Assembly: GCA_001303585.1 (NCBI GenBank)
Contig: LJTT01000021.1
Coordinates: 1-45,222, forward strand
Source of the DNA: Betaproteobacteria bacterium SG8_41
Lineage (GTDB): Bacteria; Pseudomonadota; Gammaproteobacteria; Burkholderiales; SG8-41
Reading direction: 5' to 3'
DNA: 45,222 nt
This document shows positions 1 to 8,727 of this stretch, in pieces. Position 1 is the first letter of the stretch; each line of letters starts with the position of its first letter. The position numbers were made by a program, and so were the translations under genes. The notes beneath the pieces were generated by a model. It ran no database searches. It saw only the letters and a list, made by a program, of their open reading frames with translations, and was not told the DNA's origin.

Positions 1-1477
1 TGCGGGCAGCGGCAGCGGCAGACGCGCCGGCGAGCCGGCCGAACACCGCGCCGGAGACGAGTCCGGTGCCGCTTGGATAGTTGAAATAGAACAGGCCTCC
101 GACCATCTCGCCCGCACAGTAGAGCCCCGGGATGGGATGGAAATGGACGTTCAGCACCTGTCCGGTCTCCTTGTCGATGCGCAGCCCCCCGAAGGTGAAG
201 GTGATGCCGCAGGTCGTGGCATAGGCTTCGAACGGCGGGGTATCGAGCGGCTGCGCCCAGTTCGACTTGGGCGGGTCGATGCCGGCCGTGCATTTGCCGT
301 CCTTGACGGTGTGTTCGAATGCCACGTCCGCGCGCACCGCTGCGTTGTACTCGCGCACGGTCTTCAGAAAGTTTTCCGCGTTAACGCCTTCGAGCTGGGG
401 CGCCAGCTCTTCCAGGGTGTTCGCCGTCGCCTTGGTGACGAATTTGATGCGGTACTCGGAGCGCAGCAGGTGCTTTACCTTGGAGTCGAATACCTGCCAC
501 GCGAATTGTCCCGGCTGCTTCAACACCTCGCCGCCATACTTGGCATAGGTGAAGGAATGGAAATCAAGGCCCTCATCGACGAAGCGCTTGCCCTCGGCGT
601 TGATGAGGAGACCGAAGATATAGCTATGCTTCTGAAACTGATCGCCGACATTGACGTCGCCAAACTCGGGCGCGTAGCGGTCCCAGCCGGTGGCGTGGCA
701 CCCGGACCAGTTGCCATAGGGCGCGGCGCCGATGTCCAGCGCCATTCTGAGGCCGTCGCCGGCGTTGAAGCGCGTGCCGCGGACCTTGGCGAGTTCCCAG
801 CCTGGCCCGAGGTAGCGCGTGCGCCACTCCGGATTTGCCTCGAAGCCGCCGCATGCCAGCACCACGGACTTCGCGCGGAATTCGACGAGCTTGCCTGCCT
901 GCTGCGCGCGCACCCCCTCCACACGAACGCCGTCGTAGAGGAGAGACATGGCGCGGGTATCGTAGAAAATATCGATGCCGGCCTTTTTGGTGGCCGCGTC
1001 GAGATACTGCACGAGACCGGCGCCACCGCCGGAAACCTCGATCGGCATGTTTCCGAAGAACTTGCGCTTGCCGTTGACGATCGCGGACTGGCGCCCCCAG
1101 TTCGGAACGAATCGCGCGCCCTTCGACCGCAGCCACGCCATGGTCTCGAGGCTGTTGTTGACCAGGATCTCCGACAGGTCGGCATCGGTGCGGTAGCTGG
1201 TCAGCTGGTAGAGCTTGTCGAGATATTCCTCGCGGGTGTTGGTGCCGAAGTCGCTGTTGGCGATCTCCTCATCGGTGAGGTCGGTCACGCGCTTCAGATC
1301 CTCGACCGTCTCGTAGGCAAAGCGCATCACGCCGCCGGCGAAGCGGCTGTTGCCTCCGTGCTCCTCCTCGGGCGCGGCCTCGAGCACGGCCACCTTGGCC
1401 CCCTGGTCGCGCGCCGAGAGCGCGGCGCACAGCGCGGCATTGCCCTTGCCGACCACAACGACATCGTACTCACTCAT
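1..1477 (-). CDS. FAD-dependent dehydrogenase, tricarballylate dehydrogenase (TcuA)-like, 3' end outside window
   Basis: Reading leftwards from the ATG at 1477-1475 gives 492 uninterrupted codons that run off the window. The N-terminus has the Rossmann FAD motif GKGNAALCAALSA (residues 10-22), then an acidic strand end and a HGGNSRFAGG segment. These are typical of the fumarate reductase/succinate dehydrogenase flavoprotein superfamily and close to TcuA, which oxidises tricarballylate to cis-aconitate. Near the visible end lies YCAGEMVGGLFYFNYPSGTG, the C-terminal FAD-binding block, so little more than the last residues is missing. It is probably the last gene of a minus-strand operon, 189 bp after a Bug binding protein. 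The exact substrate is not visible. KstD-like or urocanate-reductase-like flavoproteins are alternatives, but the 'GNAALC' start favours the TcuA branch. Confidence 0.82.
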   Translation of the reverse strand, partial: MSEYDVVVVGKGNAALCAALSARDQGAKVAVLEAAPEEEHGGNSRFAGGVMRFAYETVEDLKRVTDLTDEEIANSDFGTNTREEYLDKLYQLTSYRTDADLSEILVNNSLETMAWLRSKGARFVPNWGRQSAIVNGKRKFFGNMPIEVSGGGAGLVQYLDAATKKAGIDIFYDTRAMSLLYDGVRVEGVRAQQAGKLVEFRAKSVVLACGGFEANPEWRTRYLGPGWELAKVRGTRFNAGDGLRMALDIGAAPYGNWSGCHATGWDRYAPEFGDVNVGDQFQKHSYIFGLLINAEGKRFVDEGLDFHSFTYAKYGGEVLKQPGQFAWQVFDSKVKHLLRSEYRIKFVTKATANTLEELAPQLEGVNAENFLKTVREYNAAVRADVAFEHTVKDGKCTAGIDPPKSNWAQPLDTPPFEAYATTCGITFTFGGLRIDKETGQVLNVHFHPIPGLYCAGEMVGGLFYFNYPSGTGLVSGAVFGRLAGASAAAAAR

Positions 1478-1598
1478 TTTGCCTGCTGCTCCATTGGACG
1501 TTCAGGATCGCGCGGTCCGGGACGGGCTTGGCCGCTCGACGACTTTCCCGGCGGGAATCCGGCATTTTACTACTGCTTCAGCCTCCCGCCTCGCTGGT

Positions 1599-1641
1599 CA
1601 GCTCGTGCCAGCGCGTGGGTCCCTCGACGCGGCACGAGCTG
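1599..1641. repeat. 11-bp perfect inverted repeat, hairpin
   Basis: CAGCTCGTGCC (1599-1609) is exactly complementary to GGCACGAGCTG (1631-1641), with a 21-nt loop that has further self-complementarity (GCGT/ACGC). It lies directly beyond a second hairpin in the 189-bp gap after the stop of the Bug gene at 1667. It has no T tract, so it is more likely an mRNA 3'-end or stabilising structure than a classical terminator. Confidence 0.6.
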
Positions 1642-1660
1642 GGCGGGGCGACGCCCCGCC
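1642..1660 (-). terminator. GC-rich hairpin just after the Bug gene stop (weak terminator candidate)
   Basis: GGCGGGGC (1642-1649) pairs perfectly with GCCCCGCC (1653-1660) around a GAC loop. It starts 6 nt past the TAG stop of the minus-strand gene at 1667. No U tract follows on the minus strand, so intrinsic termination is uncertain. It may be an attenuating or processing hairpin between two operon genes. Confidence 0.4.
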
Positions 1661-1666
1661 GCTGCG

Positions 1667-2656
1667 CTATAAGGTTCCCTTGATGCCGGCCTTCTCGATC
1701 ACGTCCGCGAACTTTGCCGACTCCTTCTGCAGGAACCGGTCGAAATCCTCGGGCGTGCTCGCGACGACCGTCATGCCGCCCCTCGCAAGCTGCTTTTGCA
1801 ACTCTGGAAGATTGAGAATGCGGCCGACTTCGGCGCTGAGCTTGCGAATCGAGCTCTTGGGCGTGCCCGCGGGAACCAGCATCCCGTACCAATTCGTCAT
1901 GTCGTATCCCTTCAGCCCGCCTTCGGCGATCGTGGGGATGCCCGGTGCGATTGGCGTTCGCGCGGGCGTGGTGACACCCAGGGCACGCAGCTTTCCGGAC
2001 TTGATGAGCGAGATGGCCTGCAGGATATTCATGAAATAGACGGGGACGCGCCCCGCCAGCACGTCGGTCACGGCAGCGCCGGCGCCCTTGTAGGGGATAT
2101 GAACCATCTTGATGCCGGAAATCGAATTGAAGAGCTCCGCGCTGAGATGCGGCAACGTCCCGACGCCGGCCGAGCCGAAGTTGATGTCGCCCGGATGCTT
2201 GCGCGCGAGGGCGACGAATTCCCGGACGGTCTTGACGGGCAGGGAGGGATGGACCACCAGCACCAGCGGTCCCGCGGCCAGCCGTGACACGCGTGCGAGA
2301 TCGCGTATCGGGTCGTAAGGCAGCCGTTTGTACATGCTGGCATAGGCTGCATAAGCCGCGGGAACGACCAGCATCGTGTGACCATCAGGCGCCGCCTTTG
2401 CGACGATACCGGTGCCAACGCTTCCGCCAGCCCCCGGGCGGTTGTCCACCACGACCGTCTGTTTCCAGGACTCGCTCAGCTTCTTTGCAATCAGGCGCGA
2501 GAGGATGTCGGTCCCGCCGCCGGGCGAGAACGGAACCACCAGCCGCATGGGGCCGGATGGATACGCCTGCGCGGCGGCAGTCGGCGCAAAAGCAATGGCC
2601 GCGAAGATCCAGGCCAGGGCGCGAAATACGCGATAAGCTTTGAAGGCGTTTTTCAT
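1667..2656 (-). CDS. Bug/TctC-family periplasmic tricarboxylate-transporter binding protein
   Basis: The 329-residue protein has a cleavable signal peptide (hydrophobic stretch, AAAQA at about residues 26-30) followed by the family hallmark PFSPGGGTD, the loop that binds the carboxylate ligand. VVVDNRPGAGG and the central HIPYKGAG segment are also typical of Bug (Bordetella uptake gene) proteins, which bind small carboxylates or amides for tripartite tricarboxylate transporters. The ATG at 2656 is preceded by AAGGACG at ribosome-binding distance. No TctA/TctB membrane genes are present, so this is an orphan receptor, as is common in Burkholderiales. It lies between the MmgE/PrpD gene (153 bp upstream) and the TcuA-like dehydrogenase, suggesting that it delivers a substrate to those enzymes. 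Confidence 0.93.
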   Translation of the reverse strand: MKNAFKAYRVFRALAWIFAAIAFAPTAAAQAYPSGPMRLVVPFSPGGGTDILSRLIAKKLSESWKQTVVVDNRPGAGGSVGTGIVAKAAPDGHTMLVVPAAYAAYASMYKRLPYDPIRDLARVSRLAAGPLVLVVHPSLPVKTVREFVALARKHPGDINFGSAGVGTLPHLSAELFNSISGIKMVHIPYKGAGAAVTDVLAGRVPVYFMNILQAISLIKSGKLRALGVTTPARTPIAPGIPTIAEGGLKGYDMTNWYGMLVPAGTPKSSIRKLSAEVGRILNLPELQKQLARGGMTVVASTPEDFDRFLQKESAKFADVIEKAGIKGTL

Positions 2657-2809
2657 GGCGTCGTCCTTAAAGTATCGTTGTTGGCGCTGCGCGAGTAGCT
2701 GCTCCCTGAAACTGCCGCCGCGAGCGCGGACACAGGCTTGCCCGGTCGCCTGTCGTGCTGGGTGCTCGCATTACTGCCAATCCAATCGAAAAGCCGTTTC
2801 TTGTTTGCC

Positions 2810-4219
2810 TCAGGCGGGGGCGAGTCGCGCGCCCCGACGGGCGCGCGGCGCCGGGGCAGCAATGATCCCGGTCAGCTCGCGCACATCGGGCAGCTCATCG
2901 AAGCGTTGTGTTGCGCCGTAGAGGTCCGCCACCTGCTCCGCGCGCAGGACGCGCAGGCCGCAGTTCTCGAACTTCTCCTTGAGCAGCTCCAGCGGCAATG
3001 GATTCGACGAGGTGCGCCCCAGCGGCTGGTCGACCTTGGCCGTCAGTATCTCGCCACCGGTCGTGCGCACCCGGACTTCCGCGGCGAAATGGTTGTCCGC
3101 CGGGAACTGCTCCGTCGTGTACGGCGCCACGTGCACGCGTGCCATGAGCGCGCGCACCCCCGCATCGAGGTGGGCCTTGCCCTCGAAGTGCTCGAGCATG
3201 ACTTTGCGGTCGGTCGCCGCGCGGGCGAGACAGTATTGAAGGCTGAATTTCGCGTCGAGCTCGCTGCGCGGATCCGGGCGGTTGGTGTGCTCGAGCCGGC
3301 GGGCATGCGTCCAGGCGTCAATGCGCTCGATCCTGGCCGGCGCGAGCTTGTGCCGGCGCGCGAGCTCGAGCATCGCGTCGAGCGCAGGGTGTGTGCTGCC
3401 GCAGCAGGGGTACTGCTTGATGGCAATGCCGGGGCTCACGATGTCGAGCGGATCGGCCCAGCGCGCGATGATGCGCGAGGCGTCGTAGGTGCCTTCGCCG
3501 TTGAACACGTTGAAGAAGCCCTGCTTGTGCTCGAAGGCCTCCGGGCCCGCTGTGAAGCCGGCGCGCGCGAGCTGTGCCGCGTAGAGGCCGTTGCGCGAGC
3601 AGTGGCCGACGTGCAGCGGTTTCACCATCGTGCCGAAGTTGGACTTGAGGCCGGAAGCGAACGACGCTGCGATGGCAAGCGCGGTTGCCGTGCGCCTGTC
3701 ATCGAGGGCCATTAGCTTTGCGCTGGCTGCAGTCGCCCCGAATACACCGAGCGTCGCCGTGGGGTGCCAGCCCTTCATGTAGTGATGGAAGTGGACCGCC
3801 AGCGCAATCTTCGTCTCGACCTCGAATCCGGTGACGTAGGCGGCGAGGAAATCGCGGCCGCTGGCGCCAGACTCGTCGGCGAGCGCGAACAGCGCCGGCA
3901 GGATTGGCGCCGAGGGATGACCACCGAAGGTGTTGTTGCAGTCGTCGAAATCGAGCGCATGAGAGGCGGTGCCGTTCACAAGCGCGGCATCCAGCGCGCC
4001 CACTCGCCGGCTCATTCCAAAAAGCGCGGCCGCGCCGGCCGCGGGCGTGCCGAGCGCTTCCAGTGCGAGGCGGGCCGCCGGCTCGCGGCTGCCGGCGAGC
4101 GTGACGCCGAGATAATCGAGGATGCCGACCCTGGCCCAGTGCAGTGCGTCTGCGGGCAGACCTTCATAATGCAGGGCGCCGATGCGCCGGGCGAGATCGA
4201 GGGCGATTGTCATGGTCAA
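2810..4219 (-). CDS. MmgE/PrpD family protein
   Basis: The 469-residue protein has the length and pattern of the MmgE/PrpD family, which includes 2-methylcitrate dehydratase PrpD and cis-aconitate decarboxylase. Recognisable segments are DYLGVTLAGS near residue 35, NGTASHALDFDDCNNTFGGH (about residues 82-101), GWHPTATLGVFGA and IKQYPCCGSTHPALD. The substrate cannot be fixed from sequence. The family acts on tricarboxylates and related acids, which fits the flanking Bug receptors and the TcuA-like dehydrogenase. The ATG at 4219 is 6 nt after the stop of the upstream Bug gene (4226), so the two are almost certainly co-transcribed. The Shine-Dalgarno is weak (AGAGAAC), consistent with translational coupling. 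Confidence 0.92.
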   Translation of the reverse strand: MTMTIALDLARRIGALHYEGLPADALHWARVGILDYLGVTLAGSREPAARLALEALGTPAAGAAALFGMSRRVGALDAALVNGTASHALDFDDCNNTFGGHPSAPILPALFALADESGASGRDFLAAYVTGFEVETKIALAVHFHHYMKGWHPTATLGVFGATAASAKLMALDDRRTATALAIAASFASGLKSNFGTMVKPLHVGHCSRNGLYAAQLARAGFTAGPEAFEHKQGFFNVFNGEGTYDASRIIARWADPLDIVSPGIAIKQYPCCGSTHPALDAMLELARRHKLAPARIERIDAWTHARRLEHTNRPDPRSELDAKFSLQYCLARAATDRKVMLEHFEGKAHLDAGVRALMARVHVAPYTTEQFPADNHFAAEVRVRTTGGEILTAKVDQPLGRTSSNPLPLELLKEKFENCGLRVLRAEQVADLYGATQRFDELPDVRELTGIIAAPAPRARRGARLAPA

Positions 4220-4225
4220 GTTCTC

Positions 4226-5233
4226 TTAGATTTTTTCGAGGCCGATCTGCTTGACGATCTTGGCCCATTTCGCCAGTTCGCCGCGAATATGCGCATTAAA
4301 CTGCGCCGGCGTGCTGCCGACCGCTTCGGCGCCATCGGTCGCGAGCTTGTTCCTCACTTCGGGGTCCTGGAGGATGCGCGCGACTTCGCCGCTGAATTTC
4401 GCGACGATTGCCGGCGGCACCTTCGCGGGCATCGCCAGTCCGTACCACTGGGTGACTTCATAGCCCGGAACCCCGGCCTCCATCATCGTCGGGATCTCCG
4501 GCGCTGCGGGCCAGCGCTTGGGTGTCGTGACAGCAAGCGCGCGCAGCCTTCCCGCCTTCACGTGTGAGCCCGCTTGCAGCAGCGTCGAGAACAGCATTTG
4601 AATGCGGCCGGCGATGACATCGATCATCGCCGGGTTGCCGCCTTTGTAGGGAATGTGGACGATTTTGATGCCCGCGAGCTCCCCGAACATCTCGCCCGAG
4701 AGGTGACTCAAACCCGCGCGTCCCGACGAGCCGAAGTTCAGCGTGCCTGGTTTGGCCTTGGCCAACGCAACAAGATCCCCGACAGAGCGCGCCGGCAAGG
4801 ACGGATTGACGACCAGAGCGTACGGCTGTCGCGTGGCCTGCGTGACCGGCTGCAGGTCGCGCGTCATGTCATAGGGAATCGCCTTGAGAAGATGCACGTT
4901 GACCGTGTGGCTCGCCGAGATCATGGTCAGCGTATAGCCGTCTGGCGTCGATCTGGCCGCGATGCCCACGCCGATGGTGCCGTTGGCGCCCGGGCGGTTG
5001 TCCACGACGACCTGCTGGCGCCAGGCCATCGTCAGCTTCTGCGCAATCAAGCGGGCCGTGAGATCGGTGCCGCCACCCGGTGAGAAGGGCACGACGAACC
5101 GTATTGGTTTGCTGGGATAGGCCTGCGCTGCGTCGCCTTGCGCGCCTAGCGCTTGCGAGCTGCAGGACAACAATGCGCTCGCGCCGAGGGCGACGACCGC
5201 GCCTGATAACGGATGTTGAAATAATGGTTTCAT
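4226..5233 (-). CDS. Bug/TctC-family periplasmic binding protein
   Basis: 335 residues with an N-terminal export signal and then PSKPIRFVVPFSPGGGTD, the ligand loop of the family. VVVDNRPGANG and HIPYKGG follow at the usual spacing. The signal region contains LLSC (Cys24), so a lipoprotein is possible. An alternative signal-peptidase I site is AAQA near residue 38. The ATG at 5233 has GGGAG 9 nt upstream. It is the first gene of a tight pair with the MmgE/PrpD gene (6-nt gap) and lies 77 bp after the DUF4387 gene. No transporter membrane subunits are nearby. Confidence 0.93.
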   Translation of the reverse strand: MKPLFQHPLSGAVVALGASALLSCSSQALGAQGDAAQAYPSKPIRFVVPFSPGGGTDLTARLIAQKLTMAWRQQVVVDNRPGANGTIGVGIAARSTPDGYTLTMISASHTVNVHLLKAIPYDMTRDLQPVTQATRQPYALVVNPSLPARSVGDLVALAKAKPGTLNFGSSGRAGLSHLSGEMFGELAGIKIVHIPYKGGNPAMIDVIAGRIQMLFSTLLQAGSHVKAGRLRALAVTTPKRWPAAPEIPTMMEAGVPGYEVTQWYGLAMPAKVPPAIVAKFSGEVARILQDPEVRNKLATDGAEAVGSTPAQFNAHIRGELAKWAKIVKQIGLEKI

Positions 5234-5310
5234 CGCTTCTCCCTTTAAACTGCTTGTGTAATTATTTGTCCGCCGTGTAACGGCCGGCGGCGGTCATTTT
5301 ATACCCGAAG

Positions 5311-5694
5311 TCAAGGCACCTCGATTTCCATCAGCGGCGCGTACTGCTGCCCGCCGTGGCCGTCGCTGTCCGTCAGGTCGCCCTGGAACACCGGCCGTGG
5401 AATCGAAGCCTTGACCGCGAGCGCATTGTCGCAAAAGAAGAACTTCACGCGCTCAGGCGGCAGCCCGAAGCGGGCGGCGACGGCATCGCGGCTGACCGCG
5501 CCCGAGCGCTTGACGCGCTCATAGGTGGCCGCGTCCTCGAACATGATGTCGAACGTGAGCTCGAAAGGGCCCGCGTTCTTGCTACGGATCAATCGCGCCA
5601 GTTTGGCGGTCGAATTGCGCGAAGCAAGAGCAGACCGAAATCTTCGGGGAGGGCGCGTTTCAGGGTAGGGCACATAATTTGCATCTGGTTGCAT
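5311..5694 (-). CDS. DUF4387 family protein, partner of AtuA-like protein
   Basis: From about residue 28 the protein matches DUF4387: KLARLIRSKNAGPFELTFD, a central DAVAARFGLPPERVKFFF segment and a C-terminal QQYAPLMEIEVP. Members are about 100-110 residues and are typically encoded next to, or fused to, AtuA/DUF1446 proteins, as here. Their biochemical role is not established. The ATG at 5694 gives 127 residues, but the first 25 or so do not look like the family, and the first codons fall in an ATCTGCG-type intergenic repeat. No better ATG lies between it and the conserved part. The true start may be a non-ATG codon, or the repeat may have displaced the original start. Confidence 0.8.
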   Translation of the reverse strand: MQPDANYVPYPETRPPRRFRSALASRNSTAKLARLIRSKNAGPFELTFDIMFEDAATYERVKRSGAVSRDAVAARFGLPPERVKFFFCDNALAVKASIPRPVFQGDLTDSDGHGGQQYAPLMEIEVP

Positions 5695-5712
5695 CTGCGT
5701 TTATCTGCGGCT
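5683..5712. repeat. ATCTGCG-type short tandem repeat (short copy)
   Basis: Contains GCATCTGGTT, GCATCTGCGT and TTATCTGCGG in near-10-bp register, then CTAAAAA. It is related to the four-copy ATCTGCGTTT array at 11310-11349. It sits between the AtuA-like and DUF4387 genes and overlaps the annotated DUF4387 start. Confidence 0.6.
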
Positions 5713-5721
5713 AAAAAGGGT

Positions 5722-7103
5722 CTACAAGGCGGTGACGCGGGAGCCGTCGATCGCATAGAGCTCCATCGGGAACATCTCGTACGGGTCATCGGGCTCGACC
5801 ACGTGGTTGACGTTGAAGCGGTAGACCGCCCCGCGATCGAGATGGGCGGAAGCGCCGTGATCAGCCCGCTCCATTCCGGGATCGGCAGGTGCAGTGCCTG
5901 GTGCCGGACAATGCCCGCAATGGAGCTCGCGATTTCCTGCGTTGGTGCGGTCGCCTCGATGATCAGACAGAGCTCGTGCGCGGCAGTCTCCTTGACCGGC
6001 TCGAGCGCGCCCATGGTCCCGTTCTTGCCGTAGATCCGGATCGTGAGGTGGTACTGCCCGTGTGTGAGTGCATCCCCGTAAATCTGTTTGACACGCGCGT
6101 GGATGCGCGCGTGAAGGCGCGCGGTCCAGTCGTCGATCTGCCGCACGATGAAGGGGTCGCGCACCGAGCCGATGACGATGCTCTGGTAGCCCACCTTCTC
6201 GGCGCCTTCGAGCTTGACCGTGTAGATGTCGGCGGGATCGAATTGGCTGCCAGCAACACGGACGCGGCGCGGGTCGACCGCGTGATAGGTGCTGGCAGTC
6301 AGATCGAGCGTGCCGGACGATTCTCTCAGGAAGTAAGGGTCCGCGTTCTCGTACAGGCTGTGGGCGGCGATGCTCTGCGGCGTGCAGCGCAGGTCCGGGT
6401 CGGGCGCCTCGACCTCGAAATGGTCGTCGCGGATGAAAGCCATCATGCAATCGGGCGTCTTGCGTTTGACCACGGCCGCGGCGCCGCACTCAAGGATCTT
6501 CGCCGCGTGCCATGCAAGCCCCGCTGGAAAGCCCTCACGCATGGGCAATCCTGCAAAAATCGCCGTGTCGCTCGAGCGGCCCGCGATCACCACGTCCGCG
6601 CCAGCGTCGAGTGCTCGCAGAAAGGGCTCGGCCCCCATCATCCCGACGAAATGCTCGCCGCGGTCGATGACCGCCCCATCGAATGCCGGTGCCGGGTCGA
6701 GCGGCTTTATGCGGCCCTCGCGCAGCCGCTGATTGAGAAACTCCTTGGACTGCTCCGCATGAATCAATGCGAGCCTGAACGACAGTTTTTCCTCGCGGGC
6801 AATTTCTTGCGCGATGTTGAACGTCCAGTCGAGATGAAAGTCTGCCCCGGCTGTGCCAGCCGAGCCGATGAGGAGGGGAACGCCGAGCCCGCGCGCGCCG
6901 AGCAGCATGAGCCGCAGATCGCGTTTCACTGCCACACGGGGAAACGCGGGCTGGCCCGAGCCAAGGTGGCTCGGGCCGGGATCGGTCGAGCCGGCGTCGC
7001 AACCGATGAAGTGCGGCCGCGACGCGAGCGCTCGTTCGAAGGACGATTCGACAAAGCCGGAGCCGAGAACCCCGGTGGGCGACAAGACCCTCATCTCGTT
7101 CAT
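5722..7103 (-). pseudogene. AtuA-like (DUF1446) protein with an apparent one-base frameshift near its 3' end
   Basis: Frame 1 from the ATG at 7103 gives a full AtuA/DUF1446-type protein: IGCDAGSTDPGPSHLGSG near residue 34, a glycine-rich IGSAGTAGAD, DVVIAGRSSDTAIFAG and SLYENADPYFLRE. The family is named for acyclic terpene utilisation, but many members sit in unrelated carboxylate loci. At about 5830 the coding sense jumps frame. The expected C-terminus (AVYRFNVNHVVEPDDPYEMF, then MELYAIDGSRVTAL) continues to the TAG at 5722 in another frame. The span 5722-7103 is 1382 nt, one base short of a multiple of three. One extra base in the CCCC run at 5829-5832 restores a 460-residue protein. A sequencing or assembly indel is as likely as a real mutation. 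Start supported by AGGA before ATG 7103. The gene begins 23 bp after the sulfatase. Confidence 0.82.
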
Positions 7104-7126
7104 TGTCGTCCTCGTTGTGCCCCTGC

Positions 7127-8608
7127 TCAGGGGTGACGATCGGCTTCGACCGGGTGAAGCGTCGCCTTCACGCCCGGCGGCGGAGTGTGCGTGATCGATC
7201 CGCGTTTCATGATCGCAGCCTTGCCGCCGAAGCGCTCCATGCAGCGCGCCTGGTCCGCCCGCGCGCTCCGGTCGACTGCGTCGGGGTCGAGCAGCCGGCG
7301 CAACTCGTTCTCGTATTCGTCGAGGACGGGGCGATGTTCCGGGTCCGAAGCGAGGTCGACCCGTTCGTAAGGGTCGGCCGCGAGATCGAAGAGCATGGGA
7401 TCGAACCCGACGTAATGGACGTACTTGTAGCGCCCGCGGCGAATCATGAAGCAGCCGCAGATCGATGCCGTGGCATGGTACTCGGAAAAAGCGCTGCGAT
7501 CGCGCAGGGCGCCATTGGCGACATCGAATAGTGACGCGCCGGGAAGATCGCCGTCCTCCGCGGATGCACGTGCGCCGACGCACTGGAGGATCGTCGGGAA
7601 GGCATCGACCAGTGTAACCGGCGTATCCACGGTGCGGCCCTGCGGTACGTCCGGGCCGGCCATGATCAGGGGAATGCCGGCGGCTTCCTCGAACAAAGTG
7701 GACTTGGCCCAAAGGCCGCGCGTGCCGAGATTCTCGCCATGGTCGCTGCCGTACATGACGCGGGTCGACGCCGCGAGACCGGCGCGCTCGAGCGCGGCGA
7801 GAACCTTGCCCACATTGTCGTCGAGAAAGCTGACGAGTCCGTAGTATGCGGCGATGGCCCGGCGCACCATCTCGGGCCCACTGAACCCGTCGTCGTAGGG
7901 GCGGCCCCGCGCGAGAGCGTCGAGATACGGGTGGCGAGGGCGTTCAGCCACACTGTAACGATCCGGCATGGGGATGGTTTTCTCGTCATACAAACGAAAA
8001 AATGCTTCCGGCGCAAGAAACGGTGGGTGCGGGCAGACGAACCCGACGTAGAGCACCCACGGCTTGTCACGGTGCTTCGGGGCTTCCTGCTCGAGCCAGC
8101 GGCAGGTTTCCGCTGCAATGTCGCGGTCGTACCTGGTGTATTCAGACTCGCCAGGACCGGCTTGCGGCCCCAGTTTGCGCGCGCCGGTGCGCACGATGAC
8201 TTCGTCCCGTATCAGCCCGGAAAGATCGCCGATGCCGTCGGCAATGTGCATCGGGATGATCTCTTCGTGGAATCCGTCGCGCGCGGGATCCGCGCTCAGG
8301 TAATGGAGCTTACCGATGGAGGTGACGCGATGGCCTTGCGCCATCAACCTGTGCCCCCAGGCCGGCACGCTGCCGTCGTAGGCGATGGCATTGTCCCAGA
8401 AGCGGATCTGGTGCACGTAGCGGCCCGTCGCGAAGCTCGCGCGCGCGGGCACGCAGATCGGGGAATTCGTGTAGGCGGCCGTGAAGCGCGTTCCCCGGGA
8501 AGCGAGCCGGTCGAGATTGGGCGTCTTGGCCATCGGGTGACCGTAGCAGCCGGCGATCCGCGGATTGTGCTGGTCGGAAAGGATCACAAGCAGGTTGGCG
8601 GGCTTCAT
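7127..8608 (-). CDS. Sulfatase (alkaline-phosphatase superfamily, formylglycine type)
   Basis: 493 residues. The sulfatase signature is ICVPARASFATGR, in which Cys52 (C-x-P-x-R) would be converted to formylglycine. Metal-binding residues are visible at the N-terminus (SDQH, residues 11-14) and in YGSDHGEN (around 287-292), followed by Lys302 in AKSTLFEEA. It resembles choline-sulfatase/arylsulfatase-like hydrolases. No signal peptide is evident, so it is probably cytoplasmic. A longer reading frame upstream lacks family similarity, so the ATG at 8608 in front of KPANLLVILSDQH is chosen. It is the first gene of the minus-strand operon and diverges from a Bug gene at 8763. The substrate is not identifiable. 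No formylglycine-generating enzyme is in the window. Confidence 0.9.
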   Translation of the reverse strand: MKPANLLVILSDQHNPRIAGCYGHPMAKTPNLDRLASRGTRFTAAYTNSPICVPARASFATGRYVHQIRFWDNAIAYDGSVPAWGHRLMAQGHRVTSIGKLHYLSADPARDGFHEEIIPMHIADGIGDLSGLIRDEVIVRTGARKLGPQAGPGESEYTRYDRDIAAETCRWLEQEAPKHRDKPWVLYVGFVCPHPPFLAPEAFFRLYDEKTIPMPDRYSVAERPRHPYLDALARGRPYDDGFSGPEMVRRAIAAYYGLVSFLDDNVGKVLAALERAGLAASTRVMYGSDHGENLGTRGLWAKSTLFEEAAGIPLIMAGPDVPQGRTVDTPVTLVDAFPTILQCVGARASAEDGDLPGASLFDVANGALRDRSAFSEYHATASICGCFMIRRGRYKYVHYVGFDPMLFDLAADPYERVDLASDPEHRPVLDEYENELRRLLDPDAVDRSARADQARCMERFGGKAAIMKRGSITHTPPPGVKATLHPVEADRHP

Positions 8609-8719
8609 CTTGATCTCTGGCTCGGAGCGGGCGGCGGGTCGGCTGCCGGCGACATCATCGCATGTGCCGCTGTCGCGGAAAAGCACCGGCGCAAACCCGG
8701 CCGAGCACGACTTCGGCGC

Positions 8720-8727
8720 AGTATAAT
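8720..8727. promoter_or_regulatory. Overlapping divergent -10 elements between sulfatase operon and Bug gene
   Basis: TATAAT at 8722-8727 on the plus strand lies 36 bp before the Bug ATG. The same site read on the minus strand gives TATACT (8725-8720) toward the sulfatase. Neither has a convincing -35 box. The short palindrome CTCCATTTTGGAG at 8733-8745 sits in the Bug leader and could be an operator. Prediction by eye only. Confidence 0.4.

Noticed and set aside
137..1672. Long plus-strand ORF of 511 codons
   Set aside because: It is antisense to the TcuA-like flavoprotein, whose minus-strand frame shows clear FAD motifs. High GC keeps antisense frames open; the same is true of other long shadows, such as 3764-4567, 19908-21254 and 31878-33848.
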